From: Streptacidiphilus anmyonensis
GTDB lineage: Bacteria > Actinomycetota > Actinomycetes > Streptomycetales > Streptomycetaceae
Assembly (NCBI RefSeq): GCF_000787855.1
Contig: NZ_BBPQ01000001.1
Coordinates: forward strand, 62,001 to 126,000
Length of the DNA stretch: 64,000 bases
Direction of reading: 5' to 3'
Shown here: piece after piece, positions 53,658-63,909 of the stretch
Numbering within the stretch: position 1 is the first letter of the stretch
How the letters are laid out: each line of letters opens with the position of its first letter
The notes under the pieces: generated by a model
What the model saw: only the letters and a program-made list of their open reading frames with translations
What the model was told of the DNA's origin: nothing
The model's database searches: none
Position numbers and translations under genes: made by a program

Positions 53658-55298
53658 TTACTTGTTGACAGTGATGTTCGTGTAGACCGGCACGCTGAAG
53701 ACGTCCAGCGACACATTGGAGACGTTCGAGGACCAGCCGACGGTGCCGTTCTGGTACCACAGCGGGATCGACGGCAGGTCGGTGACCAGCAGCTTCTCGG
53801 CGCTCTGGAAGTCCGAGACCGCCGTCGCCTTGGTGCTGGCGGCGTTGGCCTGGTTGACCAGGCTGTCGAACTGCGGGTTGCTGTAGTGCGAGTCGTTCGA
53901 CGCGGCGTTGGTGTAGAACAGCGGCTGCAGGAAGTCCTGGATCAGCGGGTAGTCCATCTGCCAGCCGGTGCGGAAGGCGGAGGTCATCTGCTTGCTCTGG
54001 ATCTGGTTGCGGAACTGCGCGAACGTGCCGACCGGCTTGCCGACGCAGGCGTTGGTGTTGCCCAGCGCGTTGTTGATGCTGTTGCAGACCGCGTCGACCC
54101 ACTCCTTGTGCGGGCCGTCGGCGTTGTAGCTGATGGTCAGCTGGCCGCCGGGGATGCCGCCGCCCTGCTGGATCAGTTGCTTGGCCTTGGTCGGGTTGTA
54201 GGTGCAGACGTCGCCGCAGAGCGTGCTGCTGAAGCCGCCCTCGGCGCCGAGGACCGGGGAGGTCCAGTCGGTGGCCGGGGTACGGGTGTTCTGGAAGATC
54301 ACCTTGGTGATGGTCGGGCGGTCGATGGCCATCGACAGACCCTCGCGGACCAGCTTGGCGCCGGCGGTGTTCCACTGCGGCTGGTTCAGCGGGAAGGAGA
54401 TGGTCTGGTTGATACCGGCCGGCTCGTTCAGGTAGCGACCGTTGAGGTCGGACTGGACCGTCTTCAGCGCGGTGGTGGACAGACCGTTGTCGATGTCCAG
54501 GTTGCCGGCCTGCAGGTCGGCGTAGGCGGCGTTCGGGTCGGTGTAGACCTTGAGGTTGATGCCACCGTTCTTCGGCTTGTAGTTGCCGGAGTACGTCGAG
54601 TTCGGGGTCAGGGACATGCCCGTGCCCTTGGTCCACGACTTGATCACATACGGACCGTTGCCGACCGGGTGGGCCTCCCACGCGGTCGGGTTCTTGAAGA
54701 ACGACTGCGGCAGCGGGTAGAAGGCCGAGTAGCCGAGGGTGTCCGGCCACAGCGAGAACTTCTGCGTCAGCGCGACGGTGAAGGTGGTGTCGTTGACGAC
54801 CTTCAGGCCGGACATGGTCGTCGCCGTCGGAGAGCCGGTCGCCGGGTGGACCGCGTCGTAGCCCTGGATCGACGTGAAGAACGGGTCGGTGTTGTTCTGC
54901 GCGTGCGGCAGGTAGGCGCCCCAGTTCCAGGCGTCCACGTAGGAGCTGGCGGTCACCGGGGTGCCGTCGCTGAACTTCCAGCCGGGCTTCAGCGTGATGG
55001 TGAAGTGCTGCTGGTCCGTGGTCGTGATCGACTGGGCGTTGGCCAGCTCCGCGACACCCGTCTTCGGGTTGTAGTGCTGCAGACCCTCGAAGATCATGTT
55101 GAGGACCGCGCCGCCGTTCACCTCGTTGGTGTCGGTCGGGATGAGCGGGTTCTGGGGGTCGCCCCACCATGCGGTCACCACGCCGTTGGCGTTGCTGCCC
55201 GAGCCCGAGCTGCTGTTGCTCGACGTGCTGCAGGCCGTGGCGGCCAAGGCGATGGCGATGGCCCCGGCGGCGAACTTCGCTTGCGTGGCTCCACGCAT
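53658..55298 (-). CDS. Family-5 peptide-binding lipoprotein (importer B)
   Basis: The 546-residue lipoprotein has the signal GAIAIALAATAC with the lipobox Cys, a Ser/Asn linker, and family-5 features: LKPGWKFSDGTPVTASSYVD, TPNSTYSGNYKPKNGGINLK, and NGTVGWSSNVSNVSLDVFSV near the end. It delivers oligopeptides to DppBCDF of importer B. It is the first gene of the operon, the order seen for the importer next to bldK in S. coelicolor (from memory). The ATG has GGAGG (in TGAGGAGGCACGTCC) before it. Confidence 0.92.
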   Translation of the reverse strand: MRGATQAKFAAGAIAIALAATACSTSSNSSSGSGSNANGVVTAWWGDPQNPLIPTDTNEVNGGAVLNMIFEGLQHYNPKTGVAELANAQSITTTDQQHFTITLKPGWKFSDGTPVTASSYVDAWNWGAYLPHAQNNTDPFFTSIQGYDAVHPATGSPTATTMSGLKVVNDTTFTVALTQKFSLWPDTLGYSAFYPLPQSFFKNPTAWEAHPVGNGPYVIKSWTKGTGMSLTPNSTYSGNYKPKNGGINLKVYTDPNAAYADLQAGNLDIDNGLSTTALKTVQSDLNGRYLNEPAGINQTISFPLNQPQWNTAGAKLVREGLSMAIDRPTITKVIFQNTRTPATDWTSPVLGAEGGFSSTLCGDVCTYNPTKAKQLIQQGGGIPGGQLTISYNADGPHKEWVDAVCNSINNALGNTNACVGKPVGTFAQFRNQIQSKQMTSAFRTGWQMDYPLIQDFLQPLFYTNAASNDSHYSNPQFDSLVNQANAASTKATAVSDFQSAEKLLVTDLPSIPLWYQNGTVGWSSNVSNVSLDVFSVPVYTNITVNK

Positions 55299-55656
55299 GG
55301 ACGTGCCTCCTCAGACGTGCTGTTTGCACCTGTTCTGCGGCGCCCTCGCCCACCCCTGGGCGGCAGCGCCTGAGCTCGCGGGCCGCCCGCCGTGGTCGGC
55401 AGCCGGCCCGGTGACCCGAGCGTCGTGGTCTCTACTATCCGTCACTCTCGGCGATGCTTCCGACCAAACGACATTGCGGTTTGATCACACGCCTGTGAGC
55501 TGGGTCTCGCAACTTGGGCATCACCAGGTGGGTGCAACAGATGTCGAATCGGACATGAAATACCGCTCAGGCCCATCGTTGCACCGATATCCGTACATGA
55601 GGGCACTGACACTCGCCCCGATTGTCATCACCATGAGTGACGGCCGGACGGCGCAA
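55299..55656. other. Intergenic promoter region of importer B
   Basis: No gene is seen. The AT-richer middle part presumably carries the leftward promoter of the importer B operon. The only clear structure is an inverted repeat with widely spaced arms, listed separately. Confidence 0.5.
55531..55585 (-). promoter_or_regulatory. Inverted repeat upstream of importer B, candidate operator
   Basis: GGTGCAAC and GTTGCACC are perfect 8-bp inverted arms separated by 39 nt, in the AT-richer part of the leader/promoter. The sequence is unlike the inverted repeat upstream of importer A. Confidence 0.35.
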
Positions 55657-55691
55657 GAAAGCCGCCGGAGGCAGTGCCTCCGGCGGCTTTC
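55657..55691 (-). terminator. Terminator of typA
   Basis: GAAAGCCGCCGGAGGC and GCCTCCGGCGGCTTTC form a perfect 16-bp stem with a 3-nt loop, 36 nt beyond the typA stop. Confidence 0.85.
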
Positions 55692-55726
55692 CTGGGGGCC
55701 CTGGGGCCCGGGGGTTCGGCTGAGGG

Positions 55727-57631
<1,905 letters not shown>

Positions 57632-57835
57632 ACGGAGTACAGTTCTCCCGAATCGACTGGGCGTGGCACCCGCCGCGCACGGATCTGTGCCGCCGGTCCA
57701 CCCACCGGGCATCTGAACATGCCACGGCTTTGTCCTATGGTACGTGGTTGCCCTCGTACACTCGCGCGCCGCCCGGCGAACGGCTGACGAACCCCTCTGG
57801 CCTCGCGGATGGCCGGGGTGGCATGATCACGCGCC

Positions 57836-59074
57836 GTGACCCAGCCCCCGGCTCCCAGCACGACGCGTCGCCCCGGCCGCATGCGCGCCTTTCCCGTCCT
57901 CCTCGGCGTCGGCGTCGCCGTGGTGACCGCCAACTCACCGGGCCTCGACCACGGCAACGGCACCGTCGCCTTCCCGCTCGGCCTCTTCGGGGGCGCGCTG
58001 CTCGCCCTGCAGCTCCAGACGCTGATCGGCCTGGCGCTCGGGCGGCTCGGCGGCACCGCGCCGGTCCTGCTCATGGTCGGCGCCGGCCGACGGGTCGCCG
58101 TGCGACGGCCGCGCGGGGTCCCGCTCCTGATCCGCCCGATCCCGCTGGTCCCGCTGCTCGCTTGGGAGGCCGTCACGGCCGTCGACGGTCTGCGGCTGCG
58201 TCTCTTCCTGGGCGGGCTGCTCCGGGTCGCCGTCCCCGCCGGGCTCGGCGTCGGGCTGATGTGGAGCGGCACACCCCTGCGCTGTCTCGGCCCCGGCCTG
58301 ATCCTGGCCTCCCTGCTGCTGCTCAGCGCGGCCAGGACACCGGGCACGACCGGCTGGATGCTGCTGCGCGCGCCCTTCGCGGACGCCGCTCTGCTGCCGC
58401 AGCTGGCCGTGGGCGCCCGGGAGCTGGCGGCGCAGCGCGCGCTGACGGGCGGCCGGATCGCCGAGGCGCGTGCCGCGCTTGAGCGCGCCCCCGCCGCCTC
58501 CCACCCCACCGACTCCGACCCTGCCGTCTCCGTCTCCGCCGACGACGCGCCGGCCACCCTCGCCCAGGTGCGCCTGCGGGCCGCCGTCGACGTCGCCTCC
58601 GGCCGCTACGCCGAGGCCGTCGAGGCCCTGCGCGGAGCCCCCGAGGGACGGGGACTCGCGCCGCACGTCCCCGGTGAGGAACTGCTGCTCGCGCGGGCGG
58701 GCCTGCTCGCCGCGGAGGCCGGGGCGATGCCGCGCGAGGACGCCCTGGCGGCCGCGGCCATCGGGACCGCACTCGCCGGTGAGCGCAACCCGCGTCTGCT
58801 CGCCGGGAGCGACATCCTGGCGACCCAGGCGCTGCTGGGCGGACGTGCGGCGGACGCCGCGACACTCGCCCGAAGCGCTCTGCGGCGGATGTCCGACCTG
58901 CTGACCAGGGCTTACTGCCTCTGCACGCTGGCCGCGGCCCAGGCCGTCACCGGCGACCAGCCGGGTGCCCGCGCGAGCCTGGAGCAGGCCCGCGCGCTCG
59001 CCCCGGAGCTCGCCCGCATCGCGACGGTGGAACGCCTGATCACCGAGCTTCCGCTGGTACGGGACCGCGTCTGA
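57836..59074 (+). CDS. Membrane protein with C-terminal TPR-like helical domain
   Basis: I do not recognise this 412-residue protein. Residues 15-175 contain about five hydrophobic helices (FPVLLGVGVAVVTANS; GLFGGALLALQLQTLIGLAL; LIRPIPLVPLLAWEAVTAV; LGPGLILASLLLLSAA). The C-terminal half is Ala-rich and helical with TPR-like repeats (ARELAAQRALTGGRIAEARA, AAVDVASGRYAEAVEALRGA, AAAQAVTGDQPGARASLEQA). The GTG start has CATGAT 8 nt upstream, possibly leaderless. It is divergent from typA and converges on the DUF4097 gene with a 16-nt gap. Confidence 0.7.
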   Translation: MTQPPAPSTTRRPGRMRAFPVLLGVGVAVVTANSPGLDHGNGTVAFPLGLFGGALLALQLQTLIGLALGRLGGTAPVLLMVGAGRRVAVRRPRGVPLLIRPIPLVPLLAWEAVTAVDGLRLRLFLGGLLRVAVPAGLGVGLMWSGTPLRCLGPGLILASLLLLSAARTPGTTGWMLLRAPFADAALLPQLAVGARELAAQRALTGGRIAEARAALERAPAASHPTDSDPAVSVSADDAPATLAQVRLRAAVDVASGRYAEAVEALRGAPEGRGLAPHVPGEELLLARAGLLAAEAGAMPREDALAAAAIGTALAGERNPRLLAGSDILATQALLGGRAADAATLARSALRRMSDLLTRAYCLCTLAAAQAVTGDQPGARASLEQARALAPELARIATVERLITELPLVRDRV

Positions 59075-59090
59075 CGCGTTACGGGACCCG

Positions 59091-59984
59091 TCAGTCCTGC
59101 CCGTCGAGGCGGGCGACCCGGCGGATGGTGACGTCGCCGAGCTTGGTCTCGGCGTGGATCTCGACCTTGTCGACGGGCTCGCCGGCGGCGGGGGCGTCAC
59201 TGCTGGCGAGGTCGTTGTAGACGCGGCCGACGCCGGTGTTCAGCTCCAGCCAGGCGGCGCTGCCGTCGCGGACGCCGACCTCGACGCCGCCGTTCTTGGA
59301 GCTCGCCGCGACCTTGCCGCGCACGACCTCGCCGATCCGCACCTCGCCGTTGGCGCTGGCGGCGGTGATGTCCGACAGCGCGCGCTCGACGTGCACCGAG
59401 CCGTTGGCGCACTTGACGCTCGCCGCTCCGGTGACGACGGCGATCTGCACCTTGCCGTTGCTGTTGTCGACCTCGGCGGTGCCGTCCACCGTGCCGAGAC
59501 GGATGTCGCTGGAGCTGGTGTGTATCCGGACCGGGCCGTTGACGTTCTCGACGGTGATCTCGCCGACTCCGTTGCGCAGCTCGAGCGGACCGGTCTCGAC
59601 GAGCCGCACGGCGCCGAGGTCGGTCTTGAGCTGGACGGCGCCGAGCGCGCCCTCGGCGAGGAAGTCGCCGATGGCGGCCTCGCCGCGCACCTCGGAGTCC
59701 GTGGGCAGCTGGACCAGGACGTCCACGGACTCGGGCCGCTTGCTGCTGAAGTTCACAAACCGATTGAGCGGCTTCTTCGAGACGACACTCAGGGTGCGGC
59801 TCGCCTGGTCGTACTCGACGCGGGTGTTGTCCGCCGCCTTGACGTCGGCCGCCTTGCCCGGGTCGCTCGGGCGGACCTCGACGACCGTGTCGGCGCGGTC
59901 CGAGGCGGCGAAGCGGACCTCGGCGACATAGAGGTCCAGCACGACGGTGATCGGGGCGGGGGTCTCGAACGTCGAGAGGGACAT
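59091..59984 (-). CDS. DUF4097 beta-strand-repeat protein
   Basis: The 297-residue protein is built of repeated short beta strands ending in Asn/Gly turns (VRLVETGPLELRNGVGEITV, VDGTAEVDNSNGKVQIAVVT, ALSDITAASANGEVRIGEVV), the DUF4097/DUF4098 'adhesin-like' parallel beta structure. There is no signal peptide, so in this family it is probably cytosolic; the role is unknown. AAGGA precedes the ATG. It lies 187 nt downstream of the ribbon-helix-helix gene on the same strand, a pairing I recall from other streptomycetes; the spacer is a GC-rich CGGTGCGG-type repeat without a gene. Confidence 0.85.
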   Translation of the reverse strand: MSLSTFETPAPITVVLDLYVAEVRFAASDRADTVVEVRPSDPGKAADVKAADNTRVEYDQASRTLSVVSKKPLNRFVNFSSKRPESVDVLVQLPTDSEVRGEAAIGDFLAEGALGAVQLKTDLGAVRLVETGPLELRNGVGEITVENVNGPVRIHTSSSDIRLGTVDGTAEVDNSNGKVQIAVVTGAASVKCANGSVHVERALSDITAASANGEVRIGEVVRGKVAASSKNGGVEVGVRDGSAAWLELNTGVGRVYNDLASSDAPAAGEPVDKVEIHAETKLGDVTIRRVARLDGQD

Positions 59985-60171
59985 CTCGGGATTCCTTTGC
60001 TCAAGCGGGGACGTTCCGGAGGCGGTGCTCGGTCCGTTCGGCGGTGCCGTGGGGCGCGGTGCGCTCGGCGGTGCGGCGGGCTCGGCGGTGCGGCGGGCGT
60101 TCGGTGCGTTCAGCGGTGCGCGGTGCTTCAGCGGACCGGCGGGCGTTCGGCGACGCGGCGGCCGTGCGAGG

Positions 60172-60702
60172 TCAGCGGGCCCAGCCGGTGAAGCTCTGGC
60201 CGAGAGCCCGGTCGGGCTTCTGCGCAGGGGCGGCCTTGGCGGCCGTGCGGCCCTGGGCGGCGAGTCCGGCGGCGGCCGCGCGGACGATCCAGGCGTTGAC
60301 CGAGAGCCCGCCTGAGGCGGCGGCGTCCTCGATCAGGGCCTTGAGGTTGGCAGGCAGCCGCAGGTTGATCCGGACCATGGCGGCGTCGTCGCCCTCGGCG
60401 ACGGGCAGCCGCACGTCGACGGGCCCGGGGGCGGCCTCGGCGGCCGGTTGCGCGGGGGCGGGCGGCGGCGTCACCGCGAAGCCGGCCCCGCCGCCGCGCA
60501 GCCGGAGGTCGACGGAGCCGGGCGCGAGCTCGACGGAGATCTCCTCGGCGGCGGCGGAGAGGGCTTCGAGCAGGGTGAGCCGGACGGCGGCGTCCAGGGG
60601 CTGGAGAAGCCGGTCGGCGAGCGCGCGGGCGTCCTCGCCGCCGACCTCGGCTGCGGTCGTCAGCTCCCGGCGGAGCTGCTCGACATAAGGGGTGAGGTCC
60701 AT
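60172..60702 (-). CDS. Ribbon-helix-helix (Arc/HicB-like) regulator with long N-terminus
   Basis: The 176-residue product has an N-terminal helical segment (MDLTPYVEQLRRELTTAAEV and RLTLLEALSAAAEEISVELA), a Pro/Ala linker, and a C-terminal ribbon-helix-helix domain (MVRINLRLPANLKALIEDAA, ASGGLSVNAWIVRAAA). RHH proteins bind DNA as dimers of dimers; streptomycete relatives are labelled HicB-like antitoxins, but no HicA toxin gene is adjacent. Two 8-bp direct repeats lie just upstream and fit an autoregulatory operator. The ATG at 60702 is chosen from the conserved N-terminus; an upstream frame would add ten residues. Confidence 0.78.
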   Translation of the reverse strand: MDLTPYVEQLRRELTTAAEVGGEDARALADRLLQPLDAAVRLTLLEALSAAAEEISVELAPGSVDLRLRGGGAGFAVTPPPAPAQPAAEAAPGPVDVRLPVAEGDDAAMVRINLRLPANLKALIEDAAASGGLSVNAWIVRAAAAGLAAQGRTAAKAAPAQKPDRALGQSFTGWAR

Positions 60703-60712
60703 GGCTCTACAG

Positions 60713-60731
60713 TGGCGCCACTTTGGCACCA
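60713..60731 (-). promoter_or_regulatory. Candidate RHH operator: two 8-bp direct repeats
   Basis: TGGCGCCA (itself palindromic) and TGGCACCA are separated by 3 nt, an 11-bp period of one helical turn, and begin 10 nt upstream of the RHH gene. Tandem sites at this period suit ribbon-helix-helix dimers binding cooperatively. Confidence 0.5.
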
Positions 60732-60762
60732 ATGCAAGTCGTTCTGGCTCACGCTGGCATCC

Positions 60763-62502
60763 CTAGTGGCCCTTACCGGATGCGAAGCCCATGTCCTGGA
60801 AGCGCGGCGTCGCGAAGCCGAACGCACCCACGTTGCGGACGTTGTCACGGATGCCGACGAGTTCGGGCGACTGGAAGAGCGGGAGCGACGGCGCGGCCTG
60901 CCAGATGCGGATGTCGGCCTCGTTGGTCAGACGGATCGCGTCGGAGGGGTTGGTGGCGGCCACCGCCTGGCTCAGGAGCCGGTCGATCTCGTCCGTGCCC
61001 GTCGCGGAGAGGTTCTGGCCCACCGACAGCGAGCCGTCCCCGTTGACCTGCGGCTTCGCGAAGAGGGCGCGCTCGTCCGCGACCGGGAAAAGCGAGGCCG
61101 GCCAGCTGACGAGGGCGAGGTCGAAGTCCCCGGCCGCCACGTCCTTGGTGAAGAAGTCCGCCGCGGGGACCGCCTTGGTCGCCAGGCCGATGCCGACCTG
61201 GCCGAGCTGCGTGGTGAGGAGCTTGGCGATGGCGGCGTCGCGGGCCGAGCCCGCCCGGGTGAGCAGCGTCAGCCTGAGCGGCTTGGTCCCGTTGACGCGC
61301 GTCGTCCCCGGCGCCGCGTCACCGTGAGCGCCGAGACGCCAGCCGGCCGCGTCGAGGAGCTTGGCGGCGTTCGTGGCACTGGCGCCGAGCGCGGCGGCGT
61401 CGTCCTGGTAGCCCTGCTGGTCGCCCATCAGCAAATGGTTGCCGAGCGGCACGGCCGGGAGATCCAGCGGCTTCAGGACCGCGTCGGCCACGGCCTGGCG
61501 GTCCACGGCGTCGGCGACGGCGCGGCGTACCTGCGGGTCGGCGAGCAGACCGGTGCCGCCGTTGAAGGCGAGGGCGAGGTAGCCCGGCGCGGAGGCGCGC
61601 AGCACCTCGGTGCCCGCGGTGGCCTCGGGGGTGTTGCCCGAGTCGTCCGCCGCACGGCTGAGGTCGACGACGTCGACGTGGTGCGCGGCGAGCGCGGACG
61701 CGGCGTCCTCCGGGGCGACGGCCGTGAACGCGATGGCGTCCAGTTTGGCGCGATCACCCCACCAGCGGGGGTTGCGGGCGACGGTCAGCGTGTTCTGGCC
61801 GCCCTGGCCCGCCGCGCCCTTGAGTGTGAACGGACCGGCATCGGCGGCGAGCGCGGTCTTCAGTCCGTCTGTGAACGCCTGCGGCGAGGCCGTCGCGGCG
61901 GCCGGATACAGAGGTGTGAACAGCGAACGCCAGGGCGCGTAGCTGTGTGCGAAGACGACCTTGACCTGGTGCGGCTTCGCGCCCGCCGCGACCGAGGCGA
62001 TGCTGTCGTAGCCGTCGGCGTGCGCGGCGCCCGCGGCGGCGAAGGCCGGGTCGGCGCCGCTGAGCGCATGCCACTGACCCGCGAAGTCCGCGACGCCGAG
62101 CGGCTTGCCGTCGCTCCAGACCGCCTTCGGGTTGAGCGTGTAGACGACGGTCTGCGGCGAGGCGGACACCTGCTCGGCGCTGGTGACGTAGTCCTGGTCC
62201 GCGGTGGCCTTGCCGGAGGCGTCCAGGGTGAACAGCGTCGGCAGCAGAGCCTGGTCGGCGAGCGTGGTGGCCGGGCTCGCGTCGGTCGCGAAGGCGTTGA
62301 GGGTGGTCGGCAGCGCGTCGACCGCCCAGTGCAGCGTGCCGCCCTGGGCGACGGCGGAGCGCGCGGCGTGGGACATGTCGTCGGCGCGGACGGCGGGGGC
62401 GCCCGAGCCCGAGCAGGCAGCCAGGACCAGGGCCACGGCCGCGGCCAGCACCGCGGCGGAGGTCTCGCGGGGCGCACGGAGGAAGTCTTTGCGGTACACC
62501 AC
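60763..62502 (-). CDS. Lone family-5 substrate-binding lipoprotein, LpqW-like
   Basis: The 579-residue lipoprotein has a good lipobox (LVLAACSG) after the helix AAVLAAAVALV and a divergent family-5 fold: GTLHWAVDALPTTLNAFATD, NPKAVWSDGKPLGVADFAGQ, VARNPRWWGDRAKLDAIAFT, APSLPLFQSPELVGIRDNVR. No permease or ATPase gene is beside it. In mycobacteria a related lipoprotein, LpqW, lies next to typA and regulates cell-envelope glycolipid synthesis instead of transport, so this copy, 3 kb from typA, may be a non-transport homologue. The GTG at 62502 or 62499 is the likeliest start; the longer frame upstream adds a Cys-containing leader unlike a signal peptide. Confidence 0.82.
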   Translation of the reverse strand: MVYRKDFLRAPRETSAAVLAAAVALVLAACSGSGAPAVRADDMSHAARSAVAQGGTLHWAVDALPTTLNAFATDASPATTLADQALLPTLFTLDASGKATADQDYVTSAEQVSASPQTVVYTLNPKAVWSDGKPLGVADFAGQWHALSGADPAFAAAGAAHADGYDSIASVAAGAKPHQVKVVFAHSYAPWRSLFTPLYPAAATASPQAFTDGLKTALAADAGPFTLKGAAGQGGQNTLTVARNPRWWGDRAKLDAIAFTAVAPEDAASALAAHHVDVVDLSRAADDSGNTPEATAGTEVLRASAPGYLALAFNGGTGLLADPQVRRAVADAVDRQAVADAVLKPLDLPAVPLGNHLLMGDQQGYQDDAAALGASATNAAKLLDAAGWRLGAHGDAAPGTTRVNGTKPLRLTLLTRAGSARDAAIAKLLTTQLGQVGIGLATKAVPAADFFTKDVAAGDFDLALVSWPASLFPVADERALFAKPQVNGDGSLSVGQNLSATGTDEIDRLLSQAVAATNPSDAIRLTNEADIRIWQAAPSLPLFQSPELVGIRDNVRNVGAFGFATPRFQDMGFASGKGH

Positions 62503-62685
62503 GAAGCCACTCAAGGCCCCCGGGCTGCAGTCGGCCTGACGACACGTCGGAAAAGGCGCCGGAGCCACCCGATCGGGGCAGCGGATTGCGCCGGGCGGGG
62601 GCGCGCGCCGCGTGCGTGTAATCCGCCAATCGTGAGCAAAGCCTTTTCAGGCGAGGGCGATCGGGGCCACACTCGCTTCCGCGCG

Positions 62686-62706
62686 TTCCTGACAGGACAT
62701 CAGGAA
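62686..62706 (+). promoter_or_regulatory. Inverted repeat upstream of the sdh-linked genes
   Basis: TTCCTGA and TCAGGAA are perfect 7-bp arms with a 7-nt spacer, 34 nt before the start of the 77-residue gene. It is a possible operator in the divergent promoter region (62503-62740), which holds no other gene. Confidence 0.35.
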
Positions 62707-62740
62707 TCGAATACCCATGCGCGTGGAGGGGAGCTGAGTC

Positions 62741-62974
62741 ATGCCCTCGAACACGATCGATCCCACCGCCTTGGCGGAGGCCCACCGACGGCTCACCGAG
62801 CTCGACCGGGCGGTCGACGAGACCCGGCTGGCCCTGGCCAAGCTGCGCGCCTGCCTGCCGCCGTGCGGCGCGCCCGAGCAGTGCGGCAGCCCGATCGAGG
62901 TGTCGGACGAGCAGTACGACCCGGCGATGTGGCACGACGCCGAGGACGAAGGCATCGGCGGGCACCGCCACTGA
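62741..62974 (+). CDS. Small Cys/His-containing protein (77 aa), unknown
   Basis: The product has an N-terminal helix (ALAEAHRRLTELDRAVDETR), a Cys cluster (C38-x3-C42-x5-C48, in ACLPPCGAPEQCG) and an acidic end with His residues (MWHDAEDEGIGGHRH), which together could bind a metal. I know of no named family. GGAGGGGAG 8 nt before the ATG is a strong ribosome-binding site, and codon bias is good. It lies 98 nt before the succinate dehydrogenase membrane-anchor gene and may belong to that operon. Confidence 0.7.
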   Translation: MPSNTIDPTALAEAHRRLTELDRAVDETRLALAKLRACLPPCGAPEQCGSPIEVSDEQYDPAMWHDAEDEGIGGHRH

Positions 62975-63072
62975 CCGGAACACGGTCCGGAACACGGTCC
63001 GGAGCCGCCCAGCCGGTGGAGCCCAGCCGGAACAGCCCAGCGGAACCGCCCAGGAGAGGACGAGGAACAGCA

Positions 63073-63909
63073 GTGACGACGGAGACGAGGCCCCCCGAGG
63101 CCGCGGACAGCACCGGTCGGGGGGTCCACTCCCCTGGGCGCGCGGCCATCGCACAACGGCATCTGCGGTTGGACCGCTGGTGGCTCCCCCAGGTCATGAC
63201 CGCCGCGGGCCTGCTGCTCTTCATCGGCTACTCGACCTGGCGGGCCTTCTTCGGCCTGCACACCTCGTACGCCGCGCCCTACGTCTCCCCGTTCTACTCG
63301 CCCTGTCTGGCCGCCAACTGCCCGAAGATGGACGGCGGCGCGGACTGGGCGCTGTTCGGCGGCTGGTGGAGCCTGTCCCCCGCGCTGATCGTGCTGATCT
63401 TCCCGCTGGGCTTCCGGCTGACCTGCTACTACTACCGCAAGGCCTACTACCGGTCGTTCTGGTCCTCCCCGCCGGCCTGCGCGGTCGCCGAGCCGCACGC
63501 CAAGTACAGCGGTGAGACGCGCTTCCCGCTGATCCTGCAGAACATCCACCGGTACTTCTTCTACGTCGCCATCCCGGTGGCCGGCATCCTCACCTGGGAC
63601 GCGATCCTCGGCTTCCGGGACCCCCAGGGCCACTGGGGGCACATGGGCCTCGGCACGCTGGTGCTGCTCGTGAACGTCTCGCTGATCTGGGCCTACACCG
63701 CTTCGTGCCACTCCTGCCGGCACATCGTCGGCGGACGGCTGCGGCACTTCTCCAAGCACCCGGTGCGCTACCGGATGTGGACCTGGGTCAGCAAGCTCAA
63801 CGCCCGCCACATGCAGCTGGCCTGGGCCTCCCTCTTCAGCGTGGGCCTGGCCGACCTCTACGTGTACCTGCTGGCGAGCGGCGCCTTCAGCGACCCGCGC
63901 TTCTTCTAA
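63073..63909 (+). CDS. Succinate dehydrogenase/fumarate reductase membrane anchor
   Basis: The 278-residue protein has five hydrophobic helices (PQVMTAAGLLLFIGYSTWRA; WWSLSPALIVLIFPLGFRLT; YFFYVAIPVAGILTWDAILG; GTLVLLVNVSLIWAYTASCH; LAWASLFSVGLADLYVYLLA) and conserved His residues in QNIHRYFFYVAIP and ASCHSCRH that would ligate heme. It matches the large single-subunit anchor found with actinobacterial Sdh1-type enzymes (from memory, the Rv0249c type). It anchors SdhAB and passes electrons to or from menaquinone. The GTG has GAGGAACAGCA upstream. The next gene, 21 nt on, is the flavoprotein. Confidence 0.88.
   Translation: MTTETRPPEAADSTGRGVHSPGRAAIAQRHLRLDRWWLPQVMTAAGLLLFIGYSTWRAFFGLHTSYAAPYVSPFYSPCLAANCPKMDGGADWALFGGWWSLSPALIVLIFPLGFRLTCYYYRKAYYRSFWSSPPACAVAEPHAKYSGETRFPLILQNIHRYFFYVAIPVAGILTWDAILGFRDPQGHWGHMGLGTLVLLVNVSLIWAYTASCHSCRHIVGGRLRHFSKHPVRYRMWTWVSKLNARHMQLAWASLFSVGLADLYVYLLASGAFSDPRFF

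Noticed and set aside
60172-60702. A HicA-HicB toxin-antitoxin system
   Set aside because: No HicA-like double-stranded-RNA-binding small protein is encoded within 1 kb on either side; only the RHH protein is present.
60448-63072. A 1153-codon open frame ending in the Sdh anchor
   Set aside because: The first 875 codons are the antisense shadow of the lipoprotein and RHH genes; the GTG at 63073 with its own ribosome-binding site starts the real gene.
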